Below are positions 16,239 to 25,781 of a stretch of 62,897 bases of DNA, in pieces. The notes under the pieces were generated by a model. It saw only the letters and a list, made by a program, of their open reading frames with translations, was not told the DNA's origin and made no database searches. The position numbers and the translations under genes are program-made. The DNA comes from Thiobacillus sp. (GTDB lineage: Bacteria > Pseudomonadota > Gammaproteobacteria > Burkholderiales > Thiobacillaceae), in NCBI GenBank assembly GCA_019459325.1, contig JAIBFA010000090.1, positions 1 to 62,897 on the forward strand, given 5' to 3'. Position 1 is the stretch's first letter, and each line of letters opens with the position of its first letter.

Positions 16239-18332
16239 TCAGGAATTACCGCACAGGTTTTCCAGCGGTTCGGGGGAATGCACCCCGTTGCCCTGTACAT
16301 AATCCACCCCGATCTGCCGCAGCAACGCCCGCGTCTGGTCCGACTCGACATATTCGGCCACGGTTTTCAGCCCCATCTGGTGGCCGATGCGGTGGATCGC
16401 ATCGACCATGGAGAGATCAATGGCATTGCTCGCGATATCACGCACAAATGCGCCGTCGATCTTGAGGTAATCCACTTTCAGATTCTTCAGATAGGTGAAG
16501 GATGACAGGCCGCTACCGAAATCGTCCAGCGCAAAGCGGCAGCCAAACTCGCGCATGGCATCGATGAATTCGTTGACGACGGCGAGGTTGCCGATGGCCG
16601 CGGTTTCGGTGATTTCGAAGCACAGGTGCGGCCCCAGCTCGGGATTTTCCTGCAAGTGTGTCAACAACTTGCGACGGAATGCCGGGTCTTTCAGCGATGC
16701 GCCCGATAAATTGACCGCGAACAGGCAATTCCGCTCGCGCCCGGCTGCCAGATACCGCTGGCACAGGCGCAGGGTTTCCTCGATCACCCAACTGTCGATG
16801 GAGGGCATGATGGAATAACGCTCGGCCGCCGGGATAAAGGCCATCGGCAAAATTTCGCTGCCGTCGTCGTCCACCATCCGCAGCAACAGTTCGACATGGC
16901 GGACCGGCTCCACGACGCCATCGGTGCGGCGAATTTCCTGCCACGACAGGCGCAGGCGATCTTCTTCCAGTGCCCGCTGAATGCGGGTCACCCACTGCAT
17001 TTCGCCGCGATGACGCACCAGGTCGATGTCGCGGCTCTCGTAGACATGGATCTGGTTCCGGCCGCGGTCCTTCGCCACAAAGCACGCCGCATCTGCCGCC
17101 GACAGCAGGCTCGCTGCCGTGCTGCTGTCGCGATTGATCGCCACCATGCCCACGCTCATGCCAACCGCAAAAATGCGATCCTGCCATTTGAAGCGGAAGC
17201 GCTGCACCTCGGCGCGGAAGGTGTCCGCCACTTCCAGCGCATCGGGGATGCTGCAGTTTTCCAGCAGCAGAGCGAATTCGTCGCCGCCCAGGCGGGCCAG
17301 AGTGTCGCGTTCACGCAGATTGCTCTTCAGCAACAAGGCGAGTTGGCGCAACAGTTCGTCTCCCGCCGCATGCCCGCAGGAGTCGTTGATCACCTTGAAC
17401 TGGTCGAGATCCATGTAGCACAGGGCATGTTCCCGGTCCTGCTGCAGTGCCGACCACAGCGTGCGTTCCAGCCGCTGTTCGAACTCGCGACGGTTGATCA
17501 GCCCGGTCAGCGCATCGTGGCTGGCCTGATACACCAGGCGCGCGGTGGCCTGGTCGATTTTTTCCTGCATCTGGTCCTGCATCGTCTGCAAATGGGCCGC
17601 CATGTGATTGACGCCATGCTGCAGCATGCCCAACTCGGCCTCGCCCGTCTGCGCGACCCGTTCGTCCAGGTGCCCCTCGCCAATGCGGCTCACCGTGTGG
17701 GTCAAGGCCAGAATCGGCCGCGTGATCTGGCGTCCGATGCGCCAGGCAAGATAGAGGCTGACGCTCAGCCCTGCCAGCAGGATGAGCAGGCTGCGCAGGA
17801 TGGCATCGCGCTGGCTCTGGATGGTGGCGCTGCGCGAGACGTCCAGGCCGACCCAGCCCAGCAGTCGGGTGTGCGTGCCCGCCTGTGCGGCGCCTTCGTC
17901 GACCGGACTAAAGTCGTCCACCACCACTTCGGTCTGGGTGATCGGCGCGTAGTACACGAGATGGTCCTGGTATTCGATCTGATGGATTCGGTCGCCGGGC
18001 AAGTTGCCCTGGGCGGCTTCCGTCCACGCACCCAGGCCGACTTGCGCCACCCACTGGCTGTTATCGGCAAATACCGCCACCCCGCGGATATCGGGCTCGA
18101 TGGCGGCTTTTTCGAGCAGCGTCTGCAACACTTCGATATTGCCCGAGGCGACCCCGTATTCGGCCGCCGGCGCCAGTTGGCGGGCAATGGCGATGGAACG
18201 GGTGCGCAGCGACTGATCCAGATCGTCGATTTTCCCGGTGATGAGCTGGAACAGCAGCAAAACCCCGATGATGGCCATCGGCACCATGGCCAGACCGATC
18301 ACGCGACCCCGTATCCCCAATGAAGCCGCCAT
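16239..18332 (-). CDS. Membrane GGDEF/EAL cyclic-di-GMP protein
   Basis: The 697-residue protein has a transmembrane helix at 10-31, a periplasmic sensor to about 178, a second helix at 180-200 and a HAMP region. GGDEF lies at 349-353 with an intact RxxD inhibitory site at 340-343. The EAL domain from about 455 reads ELLLRM in place of EAL. Catalytic EAL residues are otherwise present (Asn541, Glu573, Asp603-Asp604, Lys624). It could therefore make or break cyclic-di-GMP. The ATG at 18332 overlaps the TGA of the substrate-binding-protein gene (TGATG), so translation is coupled and the periplasmic partner may be its sensor. Confidence 0.93.
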   Translation of the reverse strand: MAASLGIRGRVIGLAMVPMAIIGVLLLFQLITGKIDDLDQSLRTRSIAIARQLAPAAEYGVASGNIEVLQTLLEKAAIEPDIRGVAVFADNSQWVAQVGLGAWTEAAQGNLPGDRIHQIEYQDHLVYYAPITQTEVVVDDFSPVDEGAAQAGTHTRLLGWVGLDVSRSATIQSQRDAILRSLLILLAGLSVSLYLAWRIGRQITRPILALTHTVSRIGEGHLDERVAQTGEAELGMLQHGVNHMAAHLQTMQDQMQEKIDQATARLVYQASHDALTGLINRREFEQRLERTLWSALQQDREHALCYMDLDQFKVINDSCGHAAGDELLRQLALLLKSNLRERDTLARLGGDEFALLLENCSIPDALEVADTFRAEVQRFRFKWQDRIFAVGMSVGMVAINRDSSTAASLLSAADAACFVAKDRGRNQIHVYESRDIDLVRHRGEMQWVTRIQRALEEDRLRLSWQEIRRTDGVVEPVRHVELLLRMVDDDGSEILPMAFIPAAERYSIMPSIDSWVIEETLRLCQRYLAAGRERNCLFAVNLSGASLKDPAFRRKLLTHLQENPELGPHLCFEITETAAIGNLAVVNEFIDAMREFGCRFALDDFGSGLSSFTYLKNLKVDYLKIDGAFVRDIASNAIDLSMVDAIHRIGHQMGLKTVAEYVESDQTRALLRQIGVDYVQGNGVHSPEPLENLCGNS

Positions 18333-19309
18333 CAGCGCCCCCCCCTCAAACGCTTTTCCAGCTCGGCTTCTGGCGGCAAGGCAAAGCCGAGCGAACGCGC
18401 GACCTGCTCGTTGATTGAAATGCTGAAATACGCAGGGTACGCAGGCGGCGGCAGGCGCGGCGGCCCGCCATTGAGCATATCGCTCACCCATTCGGCGGTC
18501 TGCCGGCCGATTTGCGCAGGACTGGAATGCAGCGACAACAGCGCGCCCGCCCGCGTGAGCGAACGCGAGTATCCCAGAACCGGGACACGGTAGCGGTAGG
18601 AAGTCAGAAAAAGGCTTTGTGCGGTGTTGCGGTTGAATACCAGCGGATCCGGCACAGCCAGCAGCACATCGGCGCCCGACAACACGGTTTCCAGGGGGGG
18701 GATCAGCCGTTCCTCGCTGTCCAGCGAGCCATGCACGAGACTGAGCCGCTGCGCCCGCATGGCCTCGTCCAGTTCACCCACCAAACCAGCCTGTTCGGCG
18801 CCCAATAGCACACCCACACGCTGCACCTCGGGAAAGGCCAAACGAATCAGCTGTCCCTGCCGCTCGAACGGTTGATCGAGATAGATGGCGGAAGCGGCGC
18901 GGCGGCCACTGTCGGACAGCCGGGTGCGCCCGGTTTTCTCATACCAGGCGCGCGGCACCAGCACCGCCAGCACGGGGGTCCGTAGTGGCAGCGCCGCAAG
19001 CGATTCGGCGGCGCGCACCCCCACGGCAACAAGCAGCCGCGCCTCATTCAACGCGGACGCTGACAGACTCTCGGCGTACACCCTGTTGGCCACATGGGGG
19101 GTGTCGTCCAGGTAGGCGCCGATGACCTGATACACCTCCTGATACGGCGCCGAGTCATCGCTCAACACCACCGCCACCCGCGCGGCGACCGCAGGCCCCG
19201 ACGCCATGATCAGACAGACGAGAACCAACCCCAGCCGCACGATGCGGAGCCGTTCAGACCCTCTGCGCGACAGCCAACCGGTCAAACGGCCCCCTGCTCC
19301 GCAGTCCAC
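18332..19309 (-). CDS. ABC-type substrate-binding protein without transporter
   Basis: This is a periplasmic protein of up to 325 residues. After a basic N-terminus, a hydrophobic stretch (about 24-42, ending PAVAA) serves as signal peptide. The rest resembles the ABC substrate-binding family PF04392, with a hinge-type two-lobed pattern. No permease or ATPase is near. Instead it is translationally coupled to the GGDEF/EAL protein, which suggests a ligand sensor for that enzyme. The start is uncertain: the first candidate overlaps dnaQ by 28 bases, and a GTG about 22 codons later would shorten the signal region. Confidence 0.75.
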   Translation of the reverse strand: MDCGAGGRLTGWLSRRGSERLRIVRLGLVLVCLIMASGPAVAARVAVVLSDDSAPYQEVYQVIGAYLDDTPHVANRVYAESLSASALNEARLLVAVGVRAAESLAALPLRTPVLAVLVPRAWYEKTGRTRLSDSGRRAASAIYLDQPFERQGQLIRLAFPEVQRVGVLLGAEQAGLVGELDEAMRAQRLSLVHGSLDSEERLIPPLETVLSGADVLLAVPDPLVFNRNTAQSLFLTSYRYRVPVLGYSRSLTRAGALLSLHSSPAQIGRQTAEWVSDMLNGGPPRLPPPAYPAYFSISINEQVARSLGFALPPEAELEKRLRGGR

Positions 19310-19986
19310 AGACAGGCGCCCTTGCTTTCCTTGGCAATCGTTTCGAGCAGGCTTGCATGCGCGTCCAGCTCCTCACCCGACGCAAGCAACAGCACAGGCC
19401 GGGGGCGCGTACGCGCAGCCGCCTGATTGGCCTCGGCGCTGCGCGTTTCCAACCCGATCGACAGGCTTTCCTGTCCCCGCGTCAGCGCCAGATACACGGC
19501 CGCCAGCAGTTCGCAGTCGAGCAATGCGCCGTGCAGCGTGCGCGCCGCATTATCGACGCCATAGCGCTTGCACAGGGCATCCAGGTTGTTGCGCTGGCCG
19601 GGATGCAGCGCTTTGGCCATCGCCAGGGTGTCGGTCACGCCGTCGCACCAGGTCGGCAGCGGCGCCATTTCCAGCAGGCGCAGTTCCATGTTGAGAAAGC
19701 CCACGTCGAACGGCGCATTGTGAATGATGAGTTCGGCCCCCTGGATGAAGTCGACGAATTCCTGCGCGATGTCGGCAAAGCGCGGCTTGTCCTGCAGAAA
19801 CTCCGGGGTGATGCCATGCACCTGCATCGCGCCGGCGTCGATGTCGCGGTCCGGATTCACGTAACGGTGGAGGTGATTACCGGTGAGCCGTCGGTTGACC
19901 ATTTCCACCGCCGCCACCTCGATGATGCGATGCCCCTGGTTGGGGTCGAGGCCGGTGGTTTCGGTATCGAGAATGATTTGCCGCAT
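19282..19986 (-). CDS. dnaQ: DNA polymerase III epsilon subunit (proofreading 3'-5' exonuclease)
   Basis: The 234-residue protein has the DEDDh exonuclease motifs: Exo I LDTETTGLD with Asp7 and Glu9, Exo II HNAPFDVGFL, and Exo III HGALLDCELLA. Epsilon proofreads for the replicative polymerase. The C-terminal tail after about 185 should bind the alpha subunit. It begins one base after rnhA, the classical rnhA-dnaQ neighbour pair (divergent in E. coli but co-directional here). Confidence 0.96.
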   Translation of the reverse strand: MRQIILDTETTGLDPNQGHRIIEVAAVEMVNRRLTGNHLHRYVNPDRDIDAGAMQVHGITPEFLQDKPRFADIAQEFVDFIQGAELIIHNAPFDVGFLNMELRLLEMAPLPTWCDGVTDTLAMAKALHPGQRNNLDALCKRYGVDNAARTLHGALLDCELLAAVYLALTRGQESLSIGLETRSAEANQAAARTRPRPVLLLASGEELDAHASLLETIAKESKGACLWTAEQGAV

Positions 19987-19987
19987 A

Positions 19988-20434
19988 TTAGTGTTGTTGT
20001 GCCTGCAGCACGCCCTGGTTGGCCAGCGCGTCGGCGCGTTCGTTTTCGGGGTGCCCCGCGTGACCGCGCACCCATTTCCATTCGATGCGGTGCAGCTGGC
20101 TCAATGCATCCAACTGCAGCCACAAATCCTGGTTCTTCACCGGCTTGCCGTCGGCGGTGCGCCAGTTGCGACGCTTCCAGCCGGCCATCCATTCGCTGAT
20201 GCCCTTCTGCACGTATTGCGAATCGGTGTGGACCTCGACCGTGGACGGGCGCTTCAGCGATTCCAGCGCCCGGATCACCGCGGTCATTTCCATCCGGTTG
20301 TTGGTGGTGTTGGCCTCGCCCCCGCAGATTTCCTTGCGATGCCCGTCCGTCACCAACAGGGCGCCCCAGCCCCCGGCGCCGGGATTGCCCTTGCAGGCGC
20401 CGTCGCTGTAGATATAAATAGTGTCAGCGTTCAC
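19988..20434 (-). CDS. rnhA: Ribonuclease HI
   Basis: This 148-residue enzyme degrades RNA in RNA-DNA hybrids. The catalytic acidic residues are visible as Asp11 ([11 protein letters not shown]), Glu49 (NNRMEM), Asp71 (HTDSQYV) and an Asp near 135 (ERADALA). The basic [13 protein letters not shown] handle, needed for substrate binding, is also present. The start codon is GTG and overlaps the end of the methyltransferase gene by 11 bases. Confidence 0.96.
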   Translation of the reverse strand: MNADTIYIYSDGACKGNPGAGGWGALLVTDGHRKEICGGEANTTNNRMEMTAVIRALESLKRPSTVEVHTDSQYVQKGISEWMAGWKRRNWRTADGKPVKNQDLWLQLDALSQLHRIEWKWVRGHAGHPENERADALANQGVLQAQQH

Positions 20435-21161
20435 GACGCACCCGATACTGTTTGAGGTTGATCACTTTGGCCGCGGGCGACAACAGACGTTGTGTCACCG
20501 GGGTTTTCCACTGCGGCAGGATGATATTCATGCCCTGCACGCGCTTCACCGCCTGCAGAAAGTACACGCCGCCGCCCATTGCCCACCAGCGGTCGCCGGC
20601 CGGTTCCATGAAGCGCAGCCGGCGCAGCCAGTTTTCGCGGTTGATCGGCGGACGATAACAGCACATGCTGCCTGCCGCCACCTCGAGCCCCAGCAAGACC
20701 ATCCAGTCCTTCACCCGCGAGATATTCAAAAAACTGCCGTTCCACGGATAGCCGCGCTCGCCTCCCTGCAACCTACGCGCCAGCCCCCACAGGCTGCGCG
20801 GATTGAATCCGGCCAGAACCAGACGGCCTTCCGGGCGCAATACGCGCTCAGCCTCCCGCAGCACCTGGTGCGGGTTGGCGCTGAATTCGAGCACATGCGG
20901 CAACAGCAGCAGATCGAGCGACTGGCTCTCGAACGGCAGGAACATGGGGTCGGCATGCACCTGAGCCGGCGTTTCCACCGCGCAGGTCACGCGCAACGGA
21001 ATGCGGCTGTTGCGCAGGAAGTCGATCTCGGGCAGCCCGACCTGTACCGCATTGAAGCCGAACACATCCGACACCGCATTGTCGAAATAGCGCTGCTCGC
21101 GAAACAGCAAATGCTGCCCCAGCGGCGTTTCAAACCATTCCGTATTCAGCTTGGATAACAT
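20424..21161 (-). CDS. Class I SAM-dependent methyltransferase
   Basis: In this 245-residue protein the region around 70-120 ([25 protein letters not shown]) matches the core of Methyltransf_11 proteins. The usual glycine-rich SAM motif I is weak. Genes of this type lie beside rnhA/gloB in many proteobacteria, and the function remains unclear. A GTG lies two codons earlier, but AGGAGG is best spaced for the ATG at 21159-21161. It is divergent from gloB with only 29 bases between, so promoters must overlap the gene starts. Confidence 0.85.
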   Translation of the reverse strand: MLSKLNTEWFETPLGQHLLFREQRYFDNAVSDVFGFNAVQVGLPEIDFLRNSRIPLRVTCAVETPAQVHADPMFLPFESQSLDLLLLPHVLEFSANPHQVLREAERVLRPEGRLVLAGFNPRSLWGLARRLQGGERGYPWNGSFLNISRVKDWMVLLGLEVAAGSMCCYRPPINRENWLRRLRFMEPAGDRWWAMGGGVYFLQAVKRVQGMNIILPQWKTPVTQRLLSPAAKVINLKQYRVRRER

Positions 21162-21190
21162 AGCCACTCCTCCTGTCCGGCAGCTCTCTC

Positions 21191-21961
21191 ATGTTGACGC
21201 TCACTTCTCTGCCCGCGTTCGAAGACAACTACATCTGGGTGTGGCACGACGGCCATTACGCGGTGGCGGTCGACCCCGGCGATCCCGCACCGCTGATCGC
21301 CTTTCTCGACGCCCATCAGCTTGCGCTGACCGCCGTGCTCATCACCCACCATCATCGTGACCATACTGGCGGCATCACTCAGCTGCGTCAACGCTACAAC
21401 TGTGCCATCTACGCGCCGGACAACCCGCGCATCCCTGCCGTCACCCATGTCCTGCGCGGCGGCGATTCGGTGGACCTCGCCGAGCCGGGTTTGCACTTCG
21501 AGGTGTTGGCGACGCCGGGCCATACGCTCGACCACATCAGCTACCTCGGCCACGGCACTCTGTTCTGCGGCGATACCGTTTTCGGCTGCGGCTGCGGAAA
21601 ATTGTTCGAAGGCAGTCCGGCGATGATGGCCACCAGTCTCGACGCCATTTTAGCGCTGCCCGATACTACCCGGGTCTGCTGCGCGCACGAATACACCTTG
21701 AGCAATATTGACTTTGCCAAAACCATTGACGGCGACAACCCCGCGCTGCTTGAACGCGAGCGTGCCGACCGCGCCCTGCGCGCGCGAAACCAGCCCACCC
21801 TGCCCTCGACCCTGGCGCTGGAAAAAGCCACCAATCCGTTCCTGCGCTTCCATGACCCCGACATGATGGCGTTTGCCGTCCAGTATCTGAATCGTCCGCA
21901 TCCCGACCCGGCTGAAGTGTTCGGCGCGATTCGCGCCGCCAAGGATGCCTGGGATGGTTGA
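21191..21961 (+). CDS. gloB: Hydroxyacylglutathione hydrolase (glyoxalase II)
   Basis: This 256-residue metallo-beta-lactamase fold enzyme has the THHHRDH metal motif at 52-58. It also has TPGHT, the CGDTVFGCGCG segment typical of glyoxalase II, and CAHEYT. It hydrolyses S-lactoylglutathione to lactate and glutathione, completing methylglyoxal detoxification. The C-terminal glutathione-binding part is full length. Confidence 0.95.
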   Translation: MLTLTSLPAFEDNYIWVWHDGHYAVAVDPGDPAPLIAFLDAHQLALTAVLITHHHRDHTGGITQLRQRYNCAIYAPDNPRIPAVTHVLRGGDSVDLAEPGLHFEVLATPGHTLDHISYLGHGTLFCGDTVFGCGCGKLFEGSPAMMATSLDAILALPDTTRVCCAHEYTLSNIDFAKTIDGDNPALLERERADRALRARNQPTLPSTLALEKATNPFLRFHDPDMMAFAVQYLNRPHPDPAEVFGAIRAAKDAWDG

Positions 21962-22014
21962 CCATTCCCATCCGGACACTTAGGATGAAGCCTTGTTGAG
22001 TACGGGAGACCGAC

Positions 22015-23580
22015 TTGCCCGGAATCAAATTCGCCAGCATCAAAGTGGCCCGTCCCTCATTAAACCTGCTCAGCCTTGCCTTGCTGGCGGTGTCCCTCAG
22101 CCATTCAGCGCTTGCCGAAGAATCCCACACCAGCATCCAGACGCTGGAATGGAGCAGCAATAGCGGCAGCGTCGAAAGCGAGACCGCGGCAGAAGCCAGC
22201 CCCGGCGATGTGTGGCAACGCATTCGCGGCGGCTTCCGGATCGACGACACCGCCGTGCAGAACCCGCTGGTTGCCGTTCACGAATCCTGGTTTGCCGCAC
22301 GTCCGGACAACGTGCGCCGCCTGGCGGAACGCTCGCGCCCCTACCTCTATCACATCGTCGAGGAACTCGACCGGCGCGCAATGCCGATGGAAATCGCCTT
22401 GCTGCCGATGATCGAAAGTGCGTTCAACCCCGCCGCGCTCTCGCCTTCGGCAGCCTCTGGCATCTGGCAGTTCATCCCCTCCACCGGACGCCTCTATGGC
22501 CTTAAGCAGGACCCTTGGTACGACGGCCGGCGTGACTTCACCGCCGCCACGAGTGCCGCGCTCGACTACCTGGGCAAGCTTTATCTGGATTTCGGCGACT
22601 GGCAGCTGGCGCTGGCAGCATACAACTGCGGCGAGGGCTGCGTTGCGCGCGCCATCCAGAACAATGTCCAGCAGGGGCTGCCCACCGACTACGCCAGCCT
22701 CGCCTTGCCGAACGAAACCCGGCACTATGTCCCCAAGCTGCTGGCGCTCAAAAACCTGATCCAGGCGCCCGAGCATTACGGCATCGCCATCGAGCAACTG
22801 CCGAACCAGCCCTACTTCAATCAGGTCACCGTCCATGCGAACATGGACCTCCATTCCGCCGCGCGCTTGGCGAACATGAGCAGCGATGAATTCGCCGCGC
22901 TGAATGCCGCCTTCCCGCGCAAGCTGATCCGCTCCGATACGCCGGTCAATCTTCTGGTTCCCGTCGACAAGTCCGACAAATTCCAGCGCAATCTGGAAAC
23001 CGGAAACTGGGACACTTGGCAACCCTATGCGGCGCAAAAAGGCGAGCGCGCCGCAGCCATTGCCAGCCGCTTCGACGTCAGCCTTGCCCGTCTTGAAGAG
23101 CACAATCAGCTACATTTGAAAAATGGCAAGCTGGTGCGCGCGCAGACCATCCTCGTCCCGGTCAAAAGCCGAAGCGCGGTTGCGGCACCAACCGGGATGC
23201 CTGCACCCCTACCGGCACGTCATGAAGTGCAGCGCGGAGACACGTTTTACAGTATTGCCCGCCGCTATGGCCTGAGCGTGGCCGAGCTTGCGCAGGCCAA
23301 TCCCGACTTCGATGACGGCCTCAAGGCCGGCCAGGTCATCCGTCTGCCGCTGAACGACTCGATCGCCCGCAAGAACGACGCCCTCCAGCCCATCAGCCTC
23401 AAGGCCAGCCCCACCCAGCCTGAGCAGCCGCGTCGCTACACGATCAGACGGGGGGATACCCTGAGCACCATCGCCGAGCGTTTCGAGGTCAGCCTGGCCC
23501 ATATCAAGGCGTGGAATCCAGCTTTCAGGAAAAACAGCACGATCCGCACCGGGCAGACGATCGTCGTCCGGAAGCCCTGA
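22015..23580 (+). CDS. mltD: Membrane-bound lytic murein transglycosylase D with two LysM domains
   Basis: The 521-residue periplasmic enzyme starts with a signal peptide (about 1-35, ending ALAEE). The SLT catalytic domain at about 110-260 has the catalytic Glu in MIESAFNP and the family motif ASGIWQF. Two C-terminal LysM repeats (about 402-445 and 474-521) bind peptidoglycan. It cleaves glycan strands to 1,6-anhydro products. The start codon is TTG, supported by GGGAG six bases upstream. No lipobox is obvious, so attachment to the membrane is uncertain. Confidence 0.94.
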   Translation: MPGIKFASIKVARPSLNLLSLALLAVSLSHSALAEESHTSIQTLEWSSNSGSVESETAAEASPGDVWQRIRGGFRIDDTAVQNPLVAVHESWFAARPDNVRRLAERSRPYLYHIVEELDRRAMPMEIALLPMIESAFNPAALSPSAASGIWQFIPSTGRLYGLKQDPWYDGRRDFTAATSAALDYLGKLYLDFGDWQLALAAYNCGEGCVARAIQNNVQQGLPTDYASLALPNETRHYVPKLLALKNLIQAPEHYGIAIEQLPNQPYFNQVTVHANMDLHSAARLANMSSDEFAALNAAFPRKLIRSDTPVNLLVPVDKSDKFQRNLETGNWDTWQPYAAQKGERAAAIASRFDVSLARLEEHNQLHLKNGKLVRAQTILVPVKSRSAVAAPTGMPAPLPARHEVQRGDTFYSIARRYGLSVAELAQANPDFDDGLKAGQVIRLPLNDSIARKNDALQPISLKASPTQPEQPRRYTIRRGDTLSTIAERFEVSLAHIKAWNPAFRKNSTIRTGQTIVVRKP

Positions 23581-23598
23581 CCCGAGGAAGCCGATTGA

Positions 23599-23796
23599 TT
23601 AATCGGGTGCAGGCGGCTCACCCGACTTGTCCGACATCACCAGCGCCATGCCCACGGCGGCCAGCACCATCCACAGCACTGCAGCCCAGATGCCCAGTGC
23701 GTCCGACAGCGGACCCATGAAAAACAGCGTCAGCATGGCGACGGCGAGGATGCTGTTGCCGATCCAGAAATTGCGACTGTGTTTGCCGGTATTCAC
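23599..23796 (-). CDS. Small two-helix membrane protein, 65 aa
   Basis: The protein has two predicted transmembrane helices, about 10-28 and 34-54, separated by a short GPLSDALG turn, with a short polar C-terminus. GTG start with GGAG at good spacing. No family recognised. It follows the ABC transporter ATPase gene by 23 bases on the same strand and may be cotranscribed, or it may be a readthrough passenger. Coding status rests on the ribosome binding site and the clean membrane pattern. Confidence 0.6.
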   Translation of the reverse strand: MNTGKHSRNFWIGNSILAVAMLTLFFMGPLSDALGIWAAVLWMVLAAVGMALVMSDKSGEPPAPD

Positions 23797-23819
23797 TCAA
23801 CACTCCATTCAGAAAAGTC

Positions 23820-25781
23820 TTAAGGCTGCCCCGCCACCCAGTGGCAGCGCACCCAGTGCCCGTTGCCCAGATCGGTCTGGCCAGGATAGGTTTGCCGGCA
23901 CACCTCGCTTGCGTGAGGACAACGCGGATGAAAGTGGCAGCCACGGGGCGGGTTGAGCGGCGAGGGCTGGTCGCCCGCGAGCCGGATGATGCCTTCGCCA
24001 GCATGCGGCTCGATGCGCGGCACCGCGCTCACCAGCGCCTGCGTGTAAGGGTGACGCGGCGCGCGCAGCACGTCGGCAGCGGAGCCGCGTTCGACGATGC
24101 GGCCGAGATACATCACCGCCACCTCGTGCGCCAGGTACTCGACCACCGCGAGGTTGTGGGTGATGAAGAGGTAGGCGAGGCCCAGATCCTGTTGCAAGTC
24201 CTTCAGCAGATTCAGGATCTGCGCCTGCACCGAGACGTCGAGCGCGCTGGTCGGCGCGTCGCAGATCACCCGCCGCGGCGACACGGCGAGCGCGCGCGCG
24301 ATCGCGATGCGCTGGCGCTGGCCACCCGAAAACGCATGCGGATAGCGGCTGCCGGCATCGTCGGGTAGCCCCACCTGGCGCAGCAGCTGCGCCACCGCAC
24401 CGCGGCGCTGGGGCGCGTTCCCCACCCCGAGCGCGTCCATGCCTTCGAGCAGGATGTCGGCCACCCGCATGCGCGGATTGAGCGAACTGTAGGGATCCTG
24501 AAACACCATCTGCGCCTGCCGTCGCAAGGTGGAGGCATTCCTTGCGGTGATGGTTTCACCGCCCAGCGCGATGCTTCCCGCCGTCGGTTCGATCAGGCGT
24601 AGCAGCGCCTTGCCCACCGTGGTCTTACCGCAGCCCGATTCGCCCACCAGCGCCAGCGTGCGCCCCGCCTGGATGTCGAGCGAGACGTCGTCGACCGCGC
24701 GCACGTGGCCCACCGTACGTTGGATGAAGCCGCGGCGGATCGGGAAATGCACCTTAAGGCCCGCTACCTGCAGCAGGGGCTGCGACGCCGGGATGGCTGT
24801 CTGCACAGTGACATCACGCACGCTGCTTGCCGGCAGCGCGCCGGCCAGATGGCAGCGCACGCGCTGGTCGTTGATCGCCTGCCAGTCAGGCGACTCGCTG
24901 CGGCAGCGCGCGACGGCATGCGGGCAGCGCGGCGCAAAGCGGCAGCCGACGAGCGAGCCGTCGAGCGGCGGCACCTGGCCGGGAATCGTGGTCAGCCGGC
25001 CGCCGTCGCCTGGACGCGGCAGCGCCTCGAACAGCATGCGGCTGTAGGGATGCTGCGGGCTGGCAAAGAACGCATCGCGCGCCCCCTCCTCCACCAGTTC
25101 GCCGGCATACATCACGCCCACGCGGTCGGCATTCTCGGCCACCACGCCGAGATCGTGCGTGATCAACAGCATGCCCATCTGCTGCTCGGTACGCAGGCGG
25201 CGCAGCACATCAAGCACCTGCGCCTGGATGGTCACGTCGAGCGCGGTGGTCGGTTCGTCGGCGATCAGGAGCCGGGGCTCGCCCGCCAGCGCCATCGCAA
25301 TCATCACCCGCTGGCGCAGGCCGCCCGACAACTCGAACGGATAACTGTCCAGCCGGCGCGCCGCATCCGGCACGCCTACTGCATCGAGCAGCGCGCGCGC
25401 CGCGTCGCGCCCAGCCTGCCCAGTCAGTTTGCGGTGCAGCGCCAGCGCCTCGCCGATCTGCTCGCCCACCTTGATGACCGGGTTCAGCGCCAGCATCGGC
25501 TCCTGAAAAATCATCGCCATCTGTCCGCCGCGCACACGCCGCATGTCGCGTTCGGGCAGCGTCAGCACGTCGGTTTCGCCGAGTTGCACGCTACCCGACA
25601 CGACCCGGCCGCCGTCCGGCAGCAGGCGCATCAGCGAAAGCGCGGTCATCGACTTGCCGCAGCCGGATTCGCCCAGCAGCGCGTAGATTTCGCCCGCGGA
25701 AACCCGGAACGACACACCGTCGACCACACGGGTGGCGCCGAAGCCGGTGACGAGATCGCGCACCTCGAGCAGGGGCTTCAT
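23820..25781 (-). CDS. Fused double ABC ATPase of a peptide-type importer
   Basis: The 653-residue protein contains two complete nucleotide-binding domains. The first has Walker A GESGCGKS near residue 37 and signature LSGGLRQRV. The second has GESGCGKT near residue 392 and signature FSGGQRQRI. Each is followed by an oligopeptide/dipeptide-type C-terminal extension with conserved cysteines ([10 protein letters not shown] and [10 protein letters not shown]). This corresponds to DppD and DppF in one chain, as in YejF-like proteins. The ATG overlaps the preceding permease stop by four bases (ATGA). It powers the adjacent permeases. Confidence 0.94.
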   Translation of the reverse strand: MKPLLEVRDLVTGFGATRVVDGVSFRVSAGEIYALLGESGCGKSMTALSLMRLLPDGGRVVSGSVQLGETDVLTLPERDMRRVRGGQMAMIFQEPMLALNPVIKVGEQIGEALALHRKLTGQAGRDAARALLDAVGVPDAARRLDSYPFELSGGLRQRVMIAMALAGEPRLLIADEPTTALDVTIQAQVLDVLRRLRTEQQMGMLLITHDLGVVAENADRVGVMYAGELVEEGARDAFFASPQHPYSRMLFEALPRPGDGGRLTTIPGQVPPLDGSLVGCRFAPRCPHAVARCRSESPDWQAINDQRVRCHLAGALPASSVRDVTVQTAIPASQPLLQVAGLKVHFPIRRGFIQRTVGHVRAVDDVSLDIQAGRTLALVGESGCGKTTVGKALLRLIEPTAGSIALGGETITARNASTLRRQAQMVFQDPYSSLNPRMRVADILLEGMDALGVGNAPQRRGAVAQLLRQVGLPDDAGSRYPHAFSGGQRQRIAIARALAVSPRRVICDAPTSALDVSVQAQILNLLKDLQQDLGLAYLFITHNLAVVEYLAHEVAVMYLGRIVERGSAADVLRAPRHPYTQALVSAVPRIEPHAGEGIIRLAGDQPSPLNPPRGCHFHPRCPHASEVCRQTYPGQTDLGNGHWVRCHWVAGQP

